Source of the DNA: Actinomadura terrae
Lineage (GTDB): Bacteria > Actinomycetota > Actinomycetes > Streptosporangiales > Streptosporangiaceae
Direction of reading: 5' to 3'
Assembly (NCBI RefSeq): GCF_022751215.1
Contig: NZ_JAICDG010000001.1
Span: 744,001-808,000 of the forward strand
DNA: 64,000 bases
The position numbers and the translations under genes are program-made. The stretch's first letter is position 1; each line of letters starts with the position of its first letter. This document shows, one piece after another, positions 1 through 12,500 of this stretch. The notes below the pieces were generated by a model. That model was not told where the DNA came from and made no database searches. It saw only the letters and a program-made list of their open reading frames with translations.

Positions 1-3000
1 CGGGACGATCGGGGCCGGGCCGTTCGCGCCGGGCAGCGTGAAGGGCGGCGTCGCCGGGTTGGGGAACCCGATCGGCGGCAGGCCGACCGCCCACTCCACC
101 TGGAACAGGTGGAAGTACAGCCGCACCTGCTGGACGGTCAGGCCGGTGCCGCCGGAGTTCAGCGCGATCCCGCCGACTCGCAGGCGCGGTGCGTCCCCCG
201 CCTCGCCGGCGGTGGTGGCCAGCGGCCACTCCAGCGGGGGGCCGTCGAGGGCAACGGCGCTGAGGCGCAGTTCGGTGCCGGTCCCGGTGAAGGTGAGCCG
301 CGCGCAGTTGCTCAGCTCGGCCTGCTCGGCCTGCTCGCTCCCCGCGCCCGCCACCGGGAGTTGCAGCCGACCGATCACCTCGACCGTGGCGACGCCGTCG
401 CCCGCGAAGACCACGCGGTCGAGCACCAGCGGGAAGAAGCGCAGCCCGAACAGGTCGAGGCCGGACGCGGGTTTGTCCGGATCGTCGGCGAGCGGGCGCA
501 GCCGCCACTCGTATCCGGTGCGGTGCTCGTAGTCGCTGCTGCGCGCCTCGGGGTCGTTGCTGTCGAGATCGAGTTCGACGGCCTTGGGCGAGCGGGCGGA
601 CGCCTTGCCGAACGTCGCGCCCTGGGCGGGCAGGTCGCGGAACCAGAGCCGCCAGGACGTCGTGCCGTGGCCGAGCGTGAGCGGCAGGCGGGTGGTCGTC
701 AGCTGGACATCGCCCGCGGTGGGGTGGCTCAGCGGGGTCCTGATCAGGTTGGACGCGGGCACGCTCGCGCCGCGGACCAGGCCGCGCTGGTCGGTGTAGC
801 CGCCGGTCCCGGCCGCGGCGGCCATGCTCCCGGCCGTCACCCGGTACCGGGCCGCGTCCGGGGGCGAGCCCGCGGGCAGGCGGCGCAGGGCGTTCGTTCC
901 GTCGGCGAAGTCGCCGTCGACCCCCTGGAGGGCCGTCTCGCCCTTCAGCGTCAGGAGGGCGCTGGGGGCGGCGGGGTCGGCGTTGTCCAGGCGCACCTCG
1001 CCGGGGTAGCCGTCCAGGACGAAGGCGGCCTTGACCGGCCACGGGTGGACGGACGCCAGGTCGCTCAGCGTCGGCTGGCCGTCCCGGCGGCCGAAGGCGG
1101 CCACGTCGTCGGCGGCGGCGAGGTTGGCGCGCTCGGCGAGGCGCCGCCAGTGCGCGGCGTAGTCCACGCGGGTGAGCGGGCGCGGCGGCTCGGGCGCCGC
1201 CGTGTCGGGCAGCGGTGAGCTCTCGCGCGGGTCCGTGGGGATCTTGGGGAGCTGGGCCAGCGCCTGGATCTCGTCGGTGTAGGGCAGGTCGTAGCGGTAC
1301 TGGACGGGCAGCCCGAGCGAGGCGTCGTTCTGCGGAGGGTCGCCGTCGGGACGCGGGTCGAGCACCAGGCCGGGCAGCGAGAGTGCCAGCAGGGGCAGGT
1401 CGAACAGCTTCGCCGCGTCCGCGCCGAGCCATTCGCGGGCGGGCGTGAGGGCGCCGCCGCCGTAGCGCGGCCAGCCCGCCGCGCCGTCCGCCGCGAAGCG
1501 CCAGCCCACGGGCAGGTCCACGCCGTCCTGGCGGGTGACCGGCAGCTCGAACGGGACGAGCTGCCGCCCGCCGATCGGCACGTTGGGCGGGGTGAGGCTC
1601 TGGGTCAGCGCGAGCGCCTGCACCATCGGCAGCGTCGGGTGGCGGCGCCAGACGAGCGGCAGCGCGAAGCCGAGCAGGTCGGGCGGCAGGGCGCCGCGCT
1701 GCACCAGGGCCCGCAGCAGCACCGGGTCGACGCCGTACTGGAAGGCCCAGGCGGCGAGGCCGGCCGAGGGCGCCGGCTTGCTCCGCCACGCGAAGCTGAT
1801 CGCCTCGAACGCGAGCCGCACGAGGGGCGGGAACAGCTCGCGCCCGGTGACGGTGTGCAGCGGCAGGGTTTGCAGGCCGCCGATCCAGTCGTCCAGGCCG
1901 GGCAGGGCGTCGGCCGTGGTCGGCGATTCGGTGCTCAGCCAGAACATGCCGCCCAGCGCCACCTCGGGCGCCTCCAGCGTCAGCGCGGCCGACTGGAGCT
2001 GGAACTCCTGGCCGCTCGGCGCGAGCGTCCAGGCGCCGGTCATGCGCTGGGTCGCCGCGAGCGTGAGGCTCCACGGCTGCTCGCCGGGGACCAGGGCGGC
2101 CACGGCCGGGTCGTCGTTGCCGAAGCTGACCGCGCCCTGGAGCAGGTTCGGGGGCGTCGGGACGGGATCCGAACGGGCCGCGCCCGCGTCGAGGTAGATC
2201 TGCTCGGACAGGTTGGGCAGCGGGAGCTGGGCCCAGCCGTCGTCCAGCGGGGCGAACCCCCACAGCACGGCCGGGGCGACGGGCTTGGCGGCGGCGCCCG
2301 CCGGGGCCGGGCTCCAGGTCGGCTCGGGCTCTCCCGCCGTGGCGCGGAGCCGGCGCGCGGCCTCGTTCGGGTCGAACGCGAGCGTGGTCGCGGCCAGCGT
2401 GATCCGCTCGCTCCACCCGGTGCCGTCGCGGACGGCCTGGTAGCCGAGCGTGCCCGGGGAGCCGGTGGGCGTGGTGCCCGCCCGCACGTCCACCCGCAGC
2501 TTCGTGCCGTCGGCGGTCAGCCGCGCGGTCGCGGGCGTGATCCGGGCGAGCGTGTCCGGCTGGGCGTTCTGGTCGTAGGGCTGGCGGTCGCTGAGCAGCA
2601 CGCCGAAGTCGTCGCCCGCGAAGCTGATCGGACGCGTTCCGGGCTGCTCCTGCCAGGGCGCGATCTCCCAGAACAGGCGCGGGACGGCCAGCGGATTGGC
2701 CGGCTCCAGCGTCGCCCACTCCGGCGCGGGCACCGGCTGGACCAGGCCGTTCAGCGGGTTGTTCGGGTTCAGGTAGCGGCCGAGGCGGCGCCAGGAGGCG
2801 ATGAGCGCCGCCCGCTCGGCGTCCGTCAGCCGCTCGGCCTCGATCGACATCCGGAAGCCGCGCACCCCGGCTCCGGGCGCCGGTTGGGGGTCGGGGACGA
2901 CCCGGGCGAGCTGGAACACGGCCTTGACCGGCGCGGTGTCCCAGAGCAGCCGGACCTGGCCGAAGACCGACAGCCCGGCCGCGTGGACGGCGAGGGCGCC

Positions 3001-3519
3001 GAGCAGGCGGGCCGCGCCGGTGCGCTGGGTGATCGCCGCCGGTTCGAGCCCCAGCGCCGTGTACAGCTTCTGGGTCGCGCCGAGCTGGGCGGCCATCGGG
3101 TCGAGGATGATCTCCCCGCCGAGGCAGGTGAAGGTGGGCAGCTTGCCGGCCGGGTTCTCGGGCCAGCCGTCGGCCGGGGCCTGGAGCAGGAGCAGGCTGA
3201 CGGTCCCGGCGCTGATCGCGGCCCGGATCGCCGCGGGCGGGAGTTTGCCGTCGGGCTTGTCGCCGCCGCGCTTCCACACGTACTGCGGCGTGCTGCCGTT
3301 GGTCGGGCTGATCGTGACGCTGGTGACGTACACCAGCGCGAGCACGGTCCGCGGCAGCAGGACGTCGTCCTCGCCGACCGCCTCGCGCGGTGTCGTGTCC
3401 GTGAACAACGTCCGGAACGCGAGGTTGGTGGCCGGATCGGCCAGCCGGATCACCTCGGCCTCGGCGGCCCAGAAGGGACCCGCGACCCTCAGCTTCGGTA
3501 GCTCGGGGAGATCCGCCAT
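1..3519 (-). CDS. Giant protein of unknown function, 3' end outside window
   Basis: Open frame of 1173 codons from an ATG at 3519 to the window edge without a stop; the C-terminus is missing. An excellent ribosome site (AGGAGG, about 5 bases before the ATG) fixes the start. The protein begins MADLPELPKLRVAGPFW and has no signal peptide or clear membrane segment. It is rich in Pro, Ala, Leu and Trp with alternating polar/hydrophobic stretches suggesting beta structure. I recognise no catalytic motif. It is the third gene of a minus-strand operon after the phospholipase D-like gene and the 3347-residue giant, starting 51 bases after the latter's stop. The C-terminal part of the giant and this protein share a similar style (repeated mentions of LP, PG, W-rich turns), so the two may be parts of one assembly; that is inference. 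Confidence 0.8.
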   Translation of the reverse strand, partial: MADLPELPKLRVAGPFWAAEAEVIRLADPATNLAFRTLFTDTTPREAVGEDDVLLPRTVLALVYVTSVTISPTNGSTPQYVWKRGGDKPDGKLPPAAIRAAISAGTVSLLLLQAPADGWPENPAGKLPTFTCLGGEIILDPMAAQLGATQKLYTALGLEPAAITQRTGAARLLGALAVHAAGLSVFGQVRLLWDTAPVKAVFQLARVVPDPQPAPGAGVRGFRMSIEAERLTDAERAALIASWRRLGRYLNPNNPLNGLVQPVPAPEWATLEPANPLAVPRLFWEIAPWQEQPGTRPISFAGDDFGVLLSDRQPYDQNAQPDTLARITPATARLTADGTKLRVDVRAGTTPTGSPGTLGYQAVRDGTGWSERITLAATTLAFDPNEAARRLRATAGEPEPTWSPAPAGAAAKPVAPAVLWGFAPLDDGWAQLPLPNLSEQIYLDAGAARSDPVPTPPNLLQGAVSFGNDDPAVAALVPGEQPWSLTLAATQRMTGAWTLAPSGQEFQLQSAALTLEAPEVALGGMFWLSTESPTTADALPGLDDWIGGLQTLPLHTVTGRELFPPLVRLAFEAISFAWRSKPAPSAGLAAWAFQYGVDPVLLRALVQRGALPPDLLGFALPLVWRRHPTLPMVQALALTQSLTPPNVPIGGRQLVPFELPVTRQDGVDLPVGWRFAADGAAGWPRYGGGALTPAREWLGADAAKLFDLPLLALSLPGLVLDPRPDGDPPQNDASLGLPVQYRYDLPYTDEIQALAQLPKIPTDPRESSPLPDTAAPEPPRPLTRVDYAAHWRRLAERANLAAADDVAAFGRRDGQPTLSDLASVHPWPVKAAFVLDGYPGEVRLDNADPAAPSALLTLKGETALQGVDGDFADGTNALRRLPAGSPPDAARYRVTAGSMAAAAGTGGYTDQRGLVRGASVPASNLIRTPLSHPTAGDVQLTTTRLPLTLGHGTTSWRLWFRDLPAQGATFGKASARSPKAVELDLDSNDPEARSSDYEHRTGYEWRLRPLADDPDKPASGLDLFGLRFFPLVLDRVVFAGDGVATVEVIGRLQLPVAGAGSEQAEQAELSNCARLTFTGTGTELRLSAVALDGPPLEWPLATTAGEAGDAPRLRVGGIALNSGGTGLTVQQVRLYFHLFQVEWAVGLPPIGFPNPATPPFTLPGANGPAPIVP

Positions 3520-3531
3520 CTGCTCCTCCTG

Positions 3532-3567
3532 GTCCGCTCGTGGATCCGCTCGTGGGGCCGCTCGTGG
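3532..3567. repeat. 12-bp tandem repeat, three copies, between two operon genes
   Basis: Three exact copies of CCGCTCGTGG start at 3534, 3546 and 3558 (period 12). They fill the gap between the stop of the giant gene (3571) and the ribosome site of the next gene. Unlike other 3'-end arrays in this window, the copies do not include the stop codon. Confidence 0.8.
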
Positions 3568-3570
3568 GTT

Positions 3571-6500
3571 TTACGCGTCCGCCCGCACGTCCGCGGGGTC
3601 GATCGGCCGCTGCTCGCTCGGGCCGGCGCTGCCGCGGCGGGCGCGGACCACCAGGGACCGCCCGGCCATGCCGCTGCCCTGGCTCGTGCGGTGCAGCCGC
3701 CTGAGGGCGAGTTGGTCGGGCCGTCCGGGATAGGACGACCGCAGCGCGGCCGGGTCGTCCGCGCGCATCATGCCGTGGTAGCGCATCAGCACGGCGCCGA
3801 GCAGCAGCTTCTCGGCGACGACACCGGTCAACCCCGACTGGACGGGCCGCACCGGCACGTCGAAGGGCACCGTGACCGGCGCGTCGCCCGGGGTGGCCGC
3901 GCCGCGCACCGCGACGATCAGCGCCTCCACGGCCTGGGTGAACTCGGGGAACGTGGCCCAGCGCCGGAGGGCGGCGGCGTCCGCGTCGGTCATCGCGCCG
4001 GTCCATCCGATCGAGGTGTAGCGCGTGCCCGGCGCGTTGCGCGCGAGATCCACCTTGCCCTGAAGCTTGTCGGGGATCTGCTCCGGCCCCACGGGGATCT
4101 CCACGCGGGTGATGACGTCCGGTCCCGCGCCCGCCGCCTGGGCGACGATCCGCGCGATCGCCCCGGTGAAGGCGCTGTCGCCGGGGAGCCGCTGGAGGTC
4201 CGCCGCCGCGGCGTCCGAGGGACCCTGCCAGGCCAGCGTGAGGGTCTGCGTGGGCAGGAAGTCGATCAGCGGCGCGAGCCGGTCGGGCAGGTGCGCGGCG
4301 GGGCCGCTCACCGGCTCCGTGACGTACCAGCTCTCGTACAGCTGCCGGATCTTCGCCGCGTCCGGCGCGCTCGTCAGCCCGACCAGGGCGTCGCGGTCCG
4401 CCCGCGTCATCACCCCGGCGAACAGCAGGCGGCCCTTGTCGTCGATGGCGACCCGGTTTCGGGTGTCCAGCGGGAGGTTCGCCGTGGAGTAACCGTGGCT
4501 GAGCTGCTCCTCGCTCACCTGGACGAGATCGACCGTCAGCGGGAAGTCGCCGAGGTCGCCCGCCGGGGGCGCCAGCGTGGTCCGCGCCACCAGGAAGCGC
4601 TTGCCCAGCTGGCGGTGGGTGAACCTGCCCGCGACCGCGTCGAAGAAGCACTCGGCCTGGACCTCGATGTTGCCGCTGAACAGCTCGACGATCTGGTAGA
4701 CGACCTCGGGGTCGGGCAGGGCGGCGAGCTTGCGCGCCGTCGCCCCGGCGTTCGCCCCGCTGGCGGCTGGGTCGGGCTTCTCGCCGGGCCAGCGTGCCTG
4801 GGCGTCGTCCGGCAGGCTGTCCCAGAACGGGCGCAGCGGGATCGTGACAGAGCGGACGCGCGTGTCGGCCTGGAGCGGGGCGTCGGCGGGGACGTCGGCG
4901 GGGAACGGCGGCAGCCGGTGCCACACGATGTCCGCGCCGCTCACGGTGGCGATCGGCAGCGGCGAGCGGTAGGTCAGGTCCCGCTGGGTGACGCTGTTGA
5001 TCGGCGAGACCGTGCCGTCGGTCTGGGCGATCACCAGCAGCCGGTGCTCGTAGTAGAACGGCAGCGCCCGCCACTGGAGGGCGAGGACGCCCCGCGAGAA
5101 GTCGCCGACGCGCTCGGGCAGGTCGAGGCCGCGCAGCTCGTCCCGGTCGGCCGCGCCGTCCAGCACGAGGTGGTCGGGCCGGTCCGGCAGGGTGGCCGGG
5201 ATGGCGGGGAACTCGTCCTCGACGAGGCGCACGGGCACCTCGCGCTGGTGGTCGCGTGCGAACCCGCGCACCCAGTCGTACCAGTCGGTGTAGCCGAAGC
5301 GGCGCAGCAGCGTGAACGCGAGCCGCCGGAACGCGAGCTGGCGGGCGAGGGTCTGGTTGTGCTCGGCGAGGGTCTGCTCGTGGTGCTGGGCGATGATCAC
5401 CTCCCAGATCGCGCCGGGCGCGGGCGGACGCGCCGGGGTGGCCGCCTCGTCGAGCCGCCGCGAGCCGAGGATCAGCGGGGCGTCCACGGCCTGCGTGCGT
5501 TCGATCACCACGTCGAGCCCGCCCGCGGCGGGGTCCACCTTGACGGCGGGGACGCCTACCTCGGCGGCGGCGCGGCCCGGGAACAGCGTCGGCGAGCGGC
5601 GCAGGCTCTGCCACAGCAGGTCGTAGCGGCCGTAGGGCTGGAAGTAGTAGCGCAGCGTGTGGGCCCAGTGGTCCTCGAGCAGGTGCGTGTAGGTCAGGCG
5701 CCCGCCCGCGTCGGGCGTGGCCACGGTCGGCGATCCCGCGCGCGGGTAGGCCGTGGCGACCCAGGGCCCGGTGCCCGTCGCGCCCAGCCCGTCCTGCCCG
5801 GCGAAGACCGCCCCGCTGGCGTCGAAGAAGCGCACCGTCCAGGCCAGCACGTCGGGCAGCGCCTTGGCGATCTCGGACTCGCCGGTGGGCAGCGTGACCC
5901 TGCCGGTGTCGGGCACCTTGGGGTCGTTGCTGTTCAGCGTCTCCAGGTAGTACTTGAGCCGCAGCCACTGGACGTGCTCGGGCACGCCGTCGTCCGGCGC
6001 GGCGAACACCGCGGCGAGCGCGCCGGTCGCGACCGTGAAGTGGTTGGTGCGCTCGTCGGTGGGGCCGAAGTCCTCGGTCCGCACCGTCCCGGCGAGGTTG
6101 TCCGCGGCCTGGAGGTCGGCCGGGTCGAGCGCGCGGCGCAGCAGCTTGATCTGGTCGGCGCTGAGCATCGTGCGCGCGGTGAGCAGCTTGCGTGCCTGGT
6201 CGTAGATCAGCAGGGACGCGATCGCCGGGTCGAAGGGCCCCGGGTCCTTGGTCAGCCGCGTCGAGGGACGTACCTCGATCGTCGCGGGAAGCGCCGCGGC
6301 GCGCAGGAGCAGCGCCGCCTCGCCGTTGAGCGGCAGCCTGATCGTCCGGGTGATCGGGGCGGGCTGCGGTTCGAGCTCGGACTGCCCGGACCCGGTGTCG
6401 GGCCGCTCGACCAGGCTGCACGGCGCGGTGACCGTGAAGCGCACCTCGACGTCGGCGTTCGAGCGCCCGGTGATCGTGACGGCGCGGTAGCGGAGCCGCT

Positions 6501-9500
6501 GCCGGACGGTGGGCCGCAGGCTGATCTGGACCAGGGCCAGCAGGTCGTCGCCCTCGGCCGCCCGCTCGCCCAGCTGGACGCTGTGTCCCGGCTGGAACAG
6601 CAGCTCGACGTGCAGGTGGCGGCGGAACGCGGCGAATGCCGCCGCGTCAGGATCGGCGGCCCCGGCGTCCCCCAGAAGCGTGAACAGCTTCTGGAGCAAC
6701 TCCAGCAGCTTCGGGCCGCGCAGGGCGCCCGTGGCGGGGTCGTGGAGGCTGAACGTCACCGCCAGGCCGAGGCGCTGGAGCACGCCCCAGCCGTACCGGT
6801 CGGCGGCGGGCGGGCAGCTGGCCAGGAAGTCGGCCAGGTCGTTGGGCAGCGTGGGCGGGCTGACCTGGAGCGCGGCGGCGTAACCGTCCGAGATCCGGCC
6901 CTGCGGGTCGGTGCCGCTGCCGGGACGCAGCGCGCGCAGCCGCTCCACCAGGCGTTCGAGCAGCGGGTGCAGCGCCGCCGTCCGCCGCCCGCCGGGCTGG
7001 GTGACGCCGGGCCAGGCGGGCCATTCGAGATAGGAGTCCTGCCAGGAGTACCAGGGGCCGCGCTGGTCGCGGACGCCCTCGGTGGCGGGGTCGGGCCGAC
7101 GGCGGCGCTGGATCGCGCCCGGATACCAGGCCTCCCACTGGCTGGTGTTCAGCGTGTCGCCGGGCACCAGCGGCAGGTCGTCGGCGGGAAGCATCTGGAC
7201 TTCCTGCCGGAGCCGGAGTTCCTCGGCGAGCCGGGCGGCGCTGGCGAAGGTGTCGGTGGTCGCCGCGTCGATGTTCAGCTCGTACAGCCGGTAGCCCGCG
7301 TTCAGCTCCAGCGGGTAGGCGGCGTCGCCGCTCGGGCCCTGGTTCCAGCGGAAGCGGATCGCCCGGATGCCCAGCGGATGCGGCCGGAACCCGACGATCG
7401 AGCCGATGGCGCCGGTGAAGATGAACGGGCCGGCCGCTTCGACGCCGGCCCCGCCGGTGGTGGCGAGCGGCATCGGTGTGTGGGCGAGGCCGGGCTCGGC
7501 GCGCTCGTCCTCGGGCCGCACCACGGCGAAGCCGGTCGGCCGCGGCAGCCACTCCAGCTCGGCCGGACGGCGCTCCTCGCGCGGCGCGCCCGTGTGCTCG
7601 ATCCGGTCGGTCGGCGCGGGGGAGGCGGGCGGCGCGGCCACCGCCTCGGCGGCGAGCAGCAGCTGCACCGGCGCGAGCGCCGAGGGCACGTCGCGGTCGG
7701 AGATCGTCTGGAAGAACACCCGCCACGCCTCGGGACGCCACGCGCCGTCCGGCAGCACGCCCGCCTCGCGCAGCTTCGCGACCGGGATCACCGCCGCGCG
7801 CGCACCGGGCGGCCCGAAGACGTGATCGAGGTCGATCTTGATGTCGGTGGGCAGCGGGCGGGCGTTCGAGGTCGGCAGGCCGGTGGTGCGGCCGCGCTGG
7901 GTCGTGCTGTCCAGGCCGTAGGAGCCGATCGGCACCGTGCTCTCGCGGCGGAAGATCAGCCGGTACGTGCGGACCGGTACCGGCGGCCCGTTCTGGACGG
8001 CCGGCTCGCTCCACTCCACGTAGACCTGGCGGGGCGGCATCACCTGGGGCGTCGCCGCGCTGCCCGCCGGGTCCAGATCGGACGGGGCGATGCTGTAGCT
8101 CACCGTGAGGTCGCCGTCCACCGGCACCGCCGGAGGGGTGTTCGGGTAGCGCGTCGCGATCAGGGTCAGCGGGCGTCCGGCGCTGCCGGAGAAGTCGACG
8201 GGGGTGATCGTGTAGACGTAGCCGCGCCCCTCGCGCGGCAGGGCGGCGCGGTCCTCCGCCGTGTCGGGGAAGTGGTCGACGACCTGGAAGCGCGGCTGGA
8301 GCAGCGAGAGCGTGTCGGTCGGCGTCGCGGCGTCCGTTCCCGCGCCGCCCGCCTCGTCCAGCCCCGGGACGCCGGGGACGTCGGTCGTGTGCCGGTGCAG
8401 CACCTTCACCGGCTTGACCGTGGTGGTGCGCTCGGCCTCGTCGCCGTCGAGCGCGCGCCTGCGCACGAGGTAGTGGGCCAGGTGGTGGTCGGGGTCGTTC
8501 TGCGCGCGGGTCATCCCCGGCGCGGCCGGGCGCCGCCAGCCGAGCTCCCAGGAGAGCGCGATCGTGCTCGCGTCGCTGTACTGGCGCACCTGCTCGAACT
8601 CGGGCGGGAACAGGTTGAACTGCGCCTGGGCGACGTTGAAGGAGCGGACGCTCTCGCTCGTCGACCCGGGGGCGGTCGCCTCGGGCCGCTCGCGCTGGCT
8701 GATCGACGGCTGGACGTCCGGCCCGGTCGCGACCTGGTCGAGCCAGGCGGGACGGCGGCCGTCGGCGGACTTCACCGCGAACACCAGCCCCATCCTGAAC
8801 GCCAGCGAACCGGCAGCGATCTTGTCGCGCTCGGCCTGGCTGCCCTCGGCGTGGAAGGCGCGCAGGTCGGAGATGATGTCGTGGATGATCACGCCGCGCA
8901 TCTGGTGGGCCTGCTGGTCGGCCTGGACCGCGCCGACCGTACCGGGATCGCCCTCGTCCTGCGCGGTGCCGTTCGGGGCGTAGATCGTCGTGCCCGTGCT
9001 GAAGGCCGACTCCAGCAGCTGCTCGTAGAGTTCCTGCGTGTCGTGCTTGAGGAAGGGCGAGCCGCTGAACTGCTCGAACGCCCCGCGCACGGCCGCCTCG
9101 AACGAGCTGTCCGAGGGGTTGCGCACCCGCGGGTCGCTGACCGGCGGCCGGTAGCCGGGCAGCGCGCCGGGGTCGCCGACCGGGCGGCCGACCGCGGTGT
9201 CCCCGCTGCCGGTGTACTGCTGCTTGAAGGCGTTGCCGACGTGCTGCGCCAGGCTGAGCCCGTCCCCCAGCTTCGTGGGGTCGCCCGGCTCGCCCGTGGT
9301 CTGGTTCACGACGCGGCGCTCGGCGGAGCCGGCGTACAGCCGCGCGGCCCAGTCCACCGCCCAGCTGATCGGCTGACCGGCGGTGACCGCGCCGCTCACG
9401 TCCACGAACTGCGGGGTGGGCAGGGGCTCGTAGTGCAGGAGCGTGTAGGTCTCGCCGGCCGCCGGCTTCGGCACGCGCAGCGCGAAGTCCTTCGTCGGCA

Positions 9501-12500
9501 CGGTGTTCTGGGCCGGGGGCGGCGGCAGGAAGCCCGGCTCGGGCTCGGCCACCGGGAAGCCGTCCTCGTCGAGGACGAGCCGGCCCTGCGCGTCCCGGTG
9601 CAGCCGCTCGCCCTGCGGCAGCAGCGCGAAGTAGATCTTGTGCTCGGCGTCCCAGCTCGGCGCGTCCCGCAGGACGAAGATGACGTAGCCGGGCACATGG
9701 AACACATCGGCCTCGACGGAGGGCGCCATGCCGAGCAGCGGCGCGAGCGCGCGCGGCGGCAGGACGTGCTGAGGCGTGGGCAGCATGCGCGCGATGTCCG
9801 GCGCGGCGCCCAGGGCGCCCTCGGTGCCCGGCACCGGGTCGACCTCGGTGGCCTCCAGCCCGAGCGACAGGAACTCCTTGGTCCGGTCGAGGGCCGCCTG
9901 GACGTTGTCCTCCTGGAACGCCACCTTGACGTTCGCCTGGAGGCTGTGGCCGCAGCAGGAGATCCCGACCGTGCCGTGGCCGCGCACGCCGGGGATGCTC
10001 AGCCCCTTGACTCCGATCTCCAGCCCGGCGCTGAAGCTGATCTCCAGGCTGAAGCGGAACGTGAGCCTGATCGTGGTGAAGACCAGCGGGATCTTGATCC
10101 AGAACTCGATCGCGAAGGTGACCTGCACCTCCAGCCCGATCGCGCCGTAGACGGCCGAGTTGCCCGTCGGGTCGCGGAAGTCGATGACGCCGATGTAGCG
10201 CGCGCCGAACGCGACCCGCGCGGTGGCGCTGATCCGCATGCCGACGAGCCCGAGGTCGACCCCGGCGCTCAGTTCGAGCCGGCCGCGGGCGAGGAAGCTC
10301 GTGCCGAGCACCATCTCCGTGGTCGAGACGCGGAAGATGAACCCGCCCTCGATCTCCACCGCCAGCGGGCCGAGCTTGGTGTGCCAGCGCAGCATGTTCG
10401 GCCAGCCCAGCTCGTAGTGGAACAGGCCCGGCTCGATCAGCAGCGTCGCCGAGAAGCGGCTGTTGCCGATCGCGTCGCGGACGAAGTCGGGCAGCGGCGG
10501 GTGCTTGCCCGGCTTGCCGCCCTCGGGCTTGGAGATGTGGGCGAGGAAGCGCTTCTGGCGTGGCGAGAGCAGGACGAACCCGCTCAGGATCGGGTTCTCG
10601 CGGGCGCCGTCGACGTTGTTGACGTAGTCGGCGTAGTTGGTGTTGAACCAGCCGCGCACCGCCATGAAGAACGTCAGGTCGCTGCGGAACGCGATGATCG
10701 CGTCGACGAGGAAGATGCAGGCGAGGTCGGCCTCGGCGGCGGCCTCGTAGCGCAGCGGCGAGGCCGAGGCGGACGTCTGCGAGATCATCGCGCGCAGCAC
10801 GATCGTCCAGCGCGGGTCCTGGCCGGCGTCCTCCAGGTCCACCGCCCAGCGGTCGCGCTTGGACAGGTCGCCCTGGGTGCGCGACAGCCCCTCCAGCGTC
10901 TTGAGGAGCTTCTTGACGTCGTGCTCGGCGTCGGCGGCCTTGATCGAGGCGATCGTGTAGCGGTAGCCGAAGCCCATCCCGATCTCGCGCAGGTAGATCT
11001 GGATGACCGGGATCATGAAGCTGACCTGGCGGATCTCCAGGTACAGGAACCAGGCCCGCAGCCACGGCTGGCCCGCGCCGCGCCGCACCCGCAGGAAGCC
11101 GAAGCTGGCCGCGAGCGTGGGCAGGCCGTGGATCTCGACCAGGCCCTCGCCGACCAGCCCCGTCTGGTCGGGCTCGTCGACGAAGTCGACCACGCCGTGC
11201 AGCCGGAAGGCGGACCCGATCGCGAGGTTCACCGCCAGGTGCGTGAAGTGGATGCGCGGCACGAACTCGCCCGGCGCCGGGAGGCCGATGAACAGCTCGT
11301 GGTAGTCGGGGCGCGAGTCCGGGGTGTCGCCGGGGCCCTGCGCGAACTTCAGCTGGCCGGTCACCTGCATGGCGCCGTCGCCGTCGAAGAACTCGCACTG
11401 CGGGACGAAGCCGATCGCGCGCAGCTCCATCTCGAAGCAGCCGAGGAAGTTGAACGACTTGGGCTTGGGCAGCTCGACCAGGAACTTCACATGCTTGGCG
11501 ATCACCCGGGCGTCGCCGGTGAGCGGACACTGGACGAGGTCGATGCGGGTCTTGCCGAGCAGCGCCAGCGGCCCGTCGGCGTCGTCGCCGGGGGCCAGGA
11601 CGAACTGGGCCGAGCCGGTGACGGTGAAGTACAGGTGGAAGGCGCCGTCGTCGACGAACCGCAGGCCGAGGGCGTCCACCGAGAACTGGAAGCGCGTGCC
11701 CTTGCAGTCGAGCAGCTTGACGCCGCGCAGGTTCGCGGCGCCCTGCACGAGCGTGAGGTTGCCGCCGTCGCGCTGGGCGAACTGGAGGGCGATGTCGGCC
11801 GTCGCGTCGCCCACGAGGTCGGGCGGCAGCGGGCCCGAGCCCGCGATCGTGAAGTCGGCGATGCGGTTCTCGCGGATCACGAAGCCGCTGTCGGTGAAGC
11901 GGAAGCGGGTGCGCAGGCCGTTGAGCCGGGCCGGGCGGTCGGTGACGGTGGCGGCGAGGTTCACGCCCTTGGGCGTGAGGGCGAAGTCCCGCACGCTGAA
12001 GGTGATCGGCTCCTCGCTGGCCCGCGTGAAGTCCAGTTCCAGCACGGCGCCCTCGGGCTGCTGGATCTGGTAGTGGTAGTCCTTCGTCGCGATCGTGAAG
12101 TAGTGGAAGGACTTGTCCTCCAGCGGCCTGCCCTTGAACCGCCAGCGCATCCCGAACAGGTCGGGGAACTCGCGCTCGGCCTCCGGGGCGCGCAGCTCGA
12201 TCCCCTGGTCGTGGTCGACCTTCAGGGCGAACGTGCTCAGGCTGAAGGTCAGGCGGCACAGCAGGTCGAAGCTGAGGCTGAGGACGCGCAGCCGCATCCC
12301 GATATCGAAGCTGACCTCGCCCTGCGGCAGCGTGATCGGCAGCCCGTCGAGGGGCGTGCGGAGGTAGAGCTGGAGGAACTGGGAGTCCGCGCCCTGTCCC
12401 TGCTTGAGGAAGGGCAGCGTGAACGCCCCGCCCCCCGCGTCGAGGTTGACGCTCAGCGTGGCGGTCCAGCCGTCGTGGAGGTCGGCCGGGTCGAAGACGG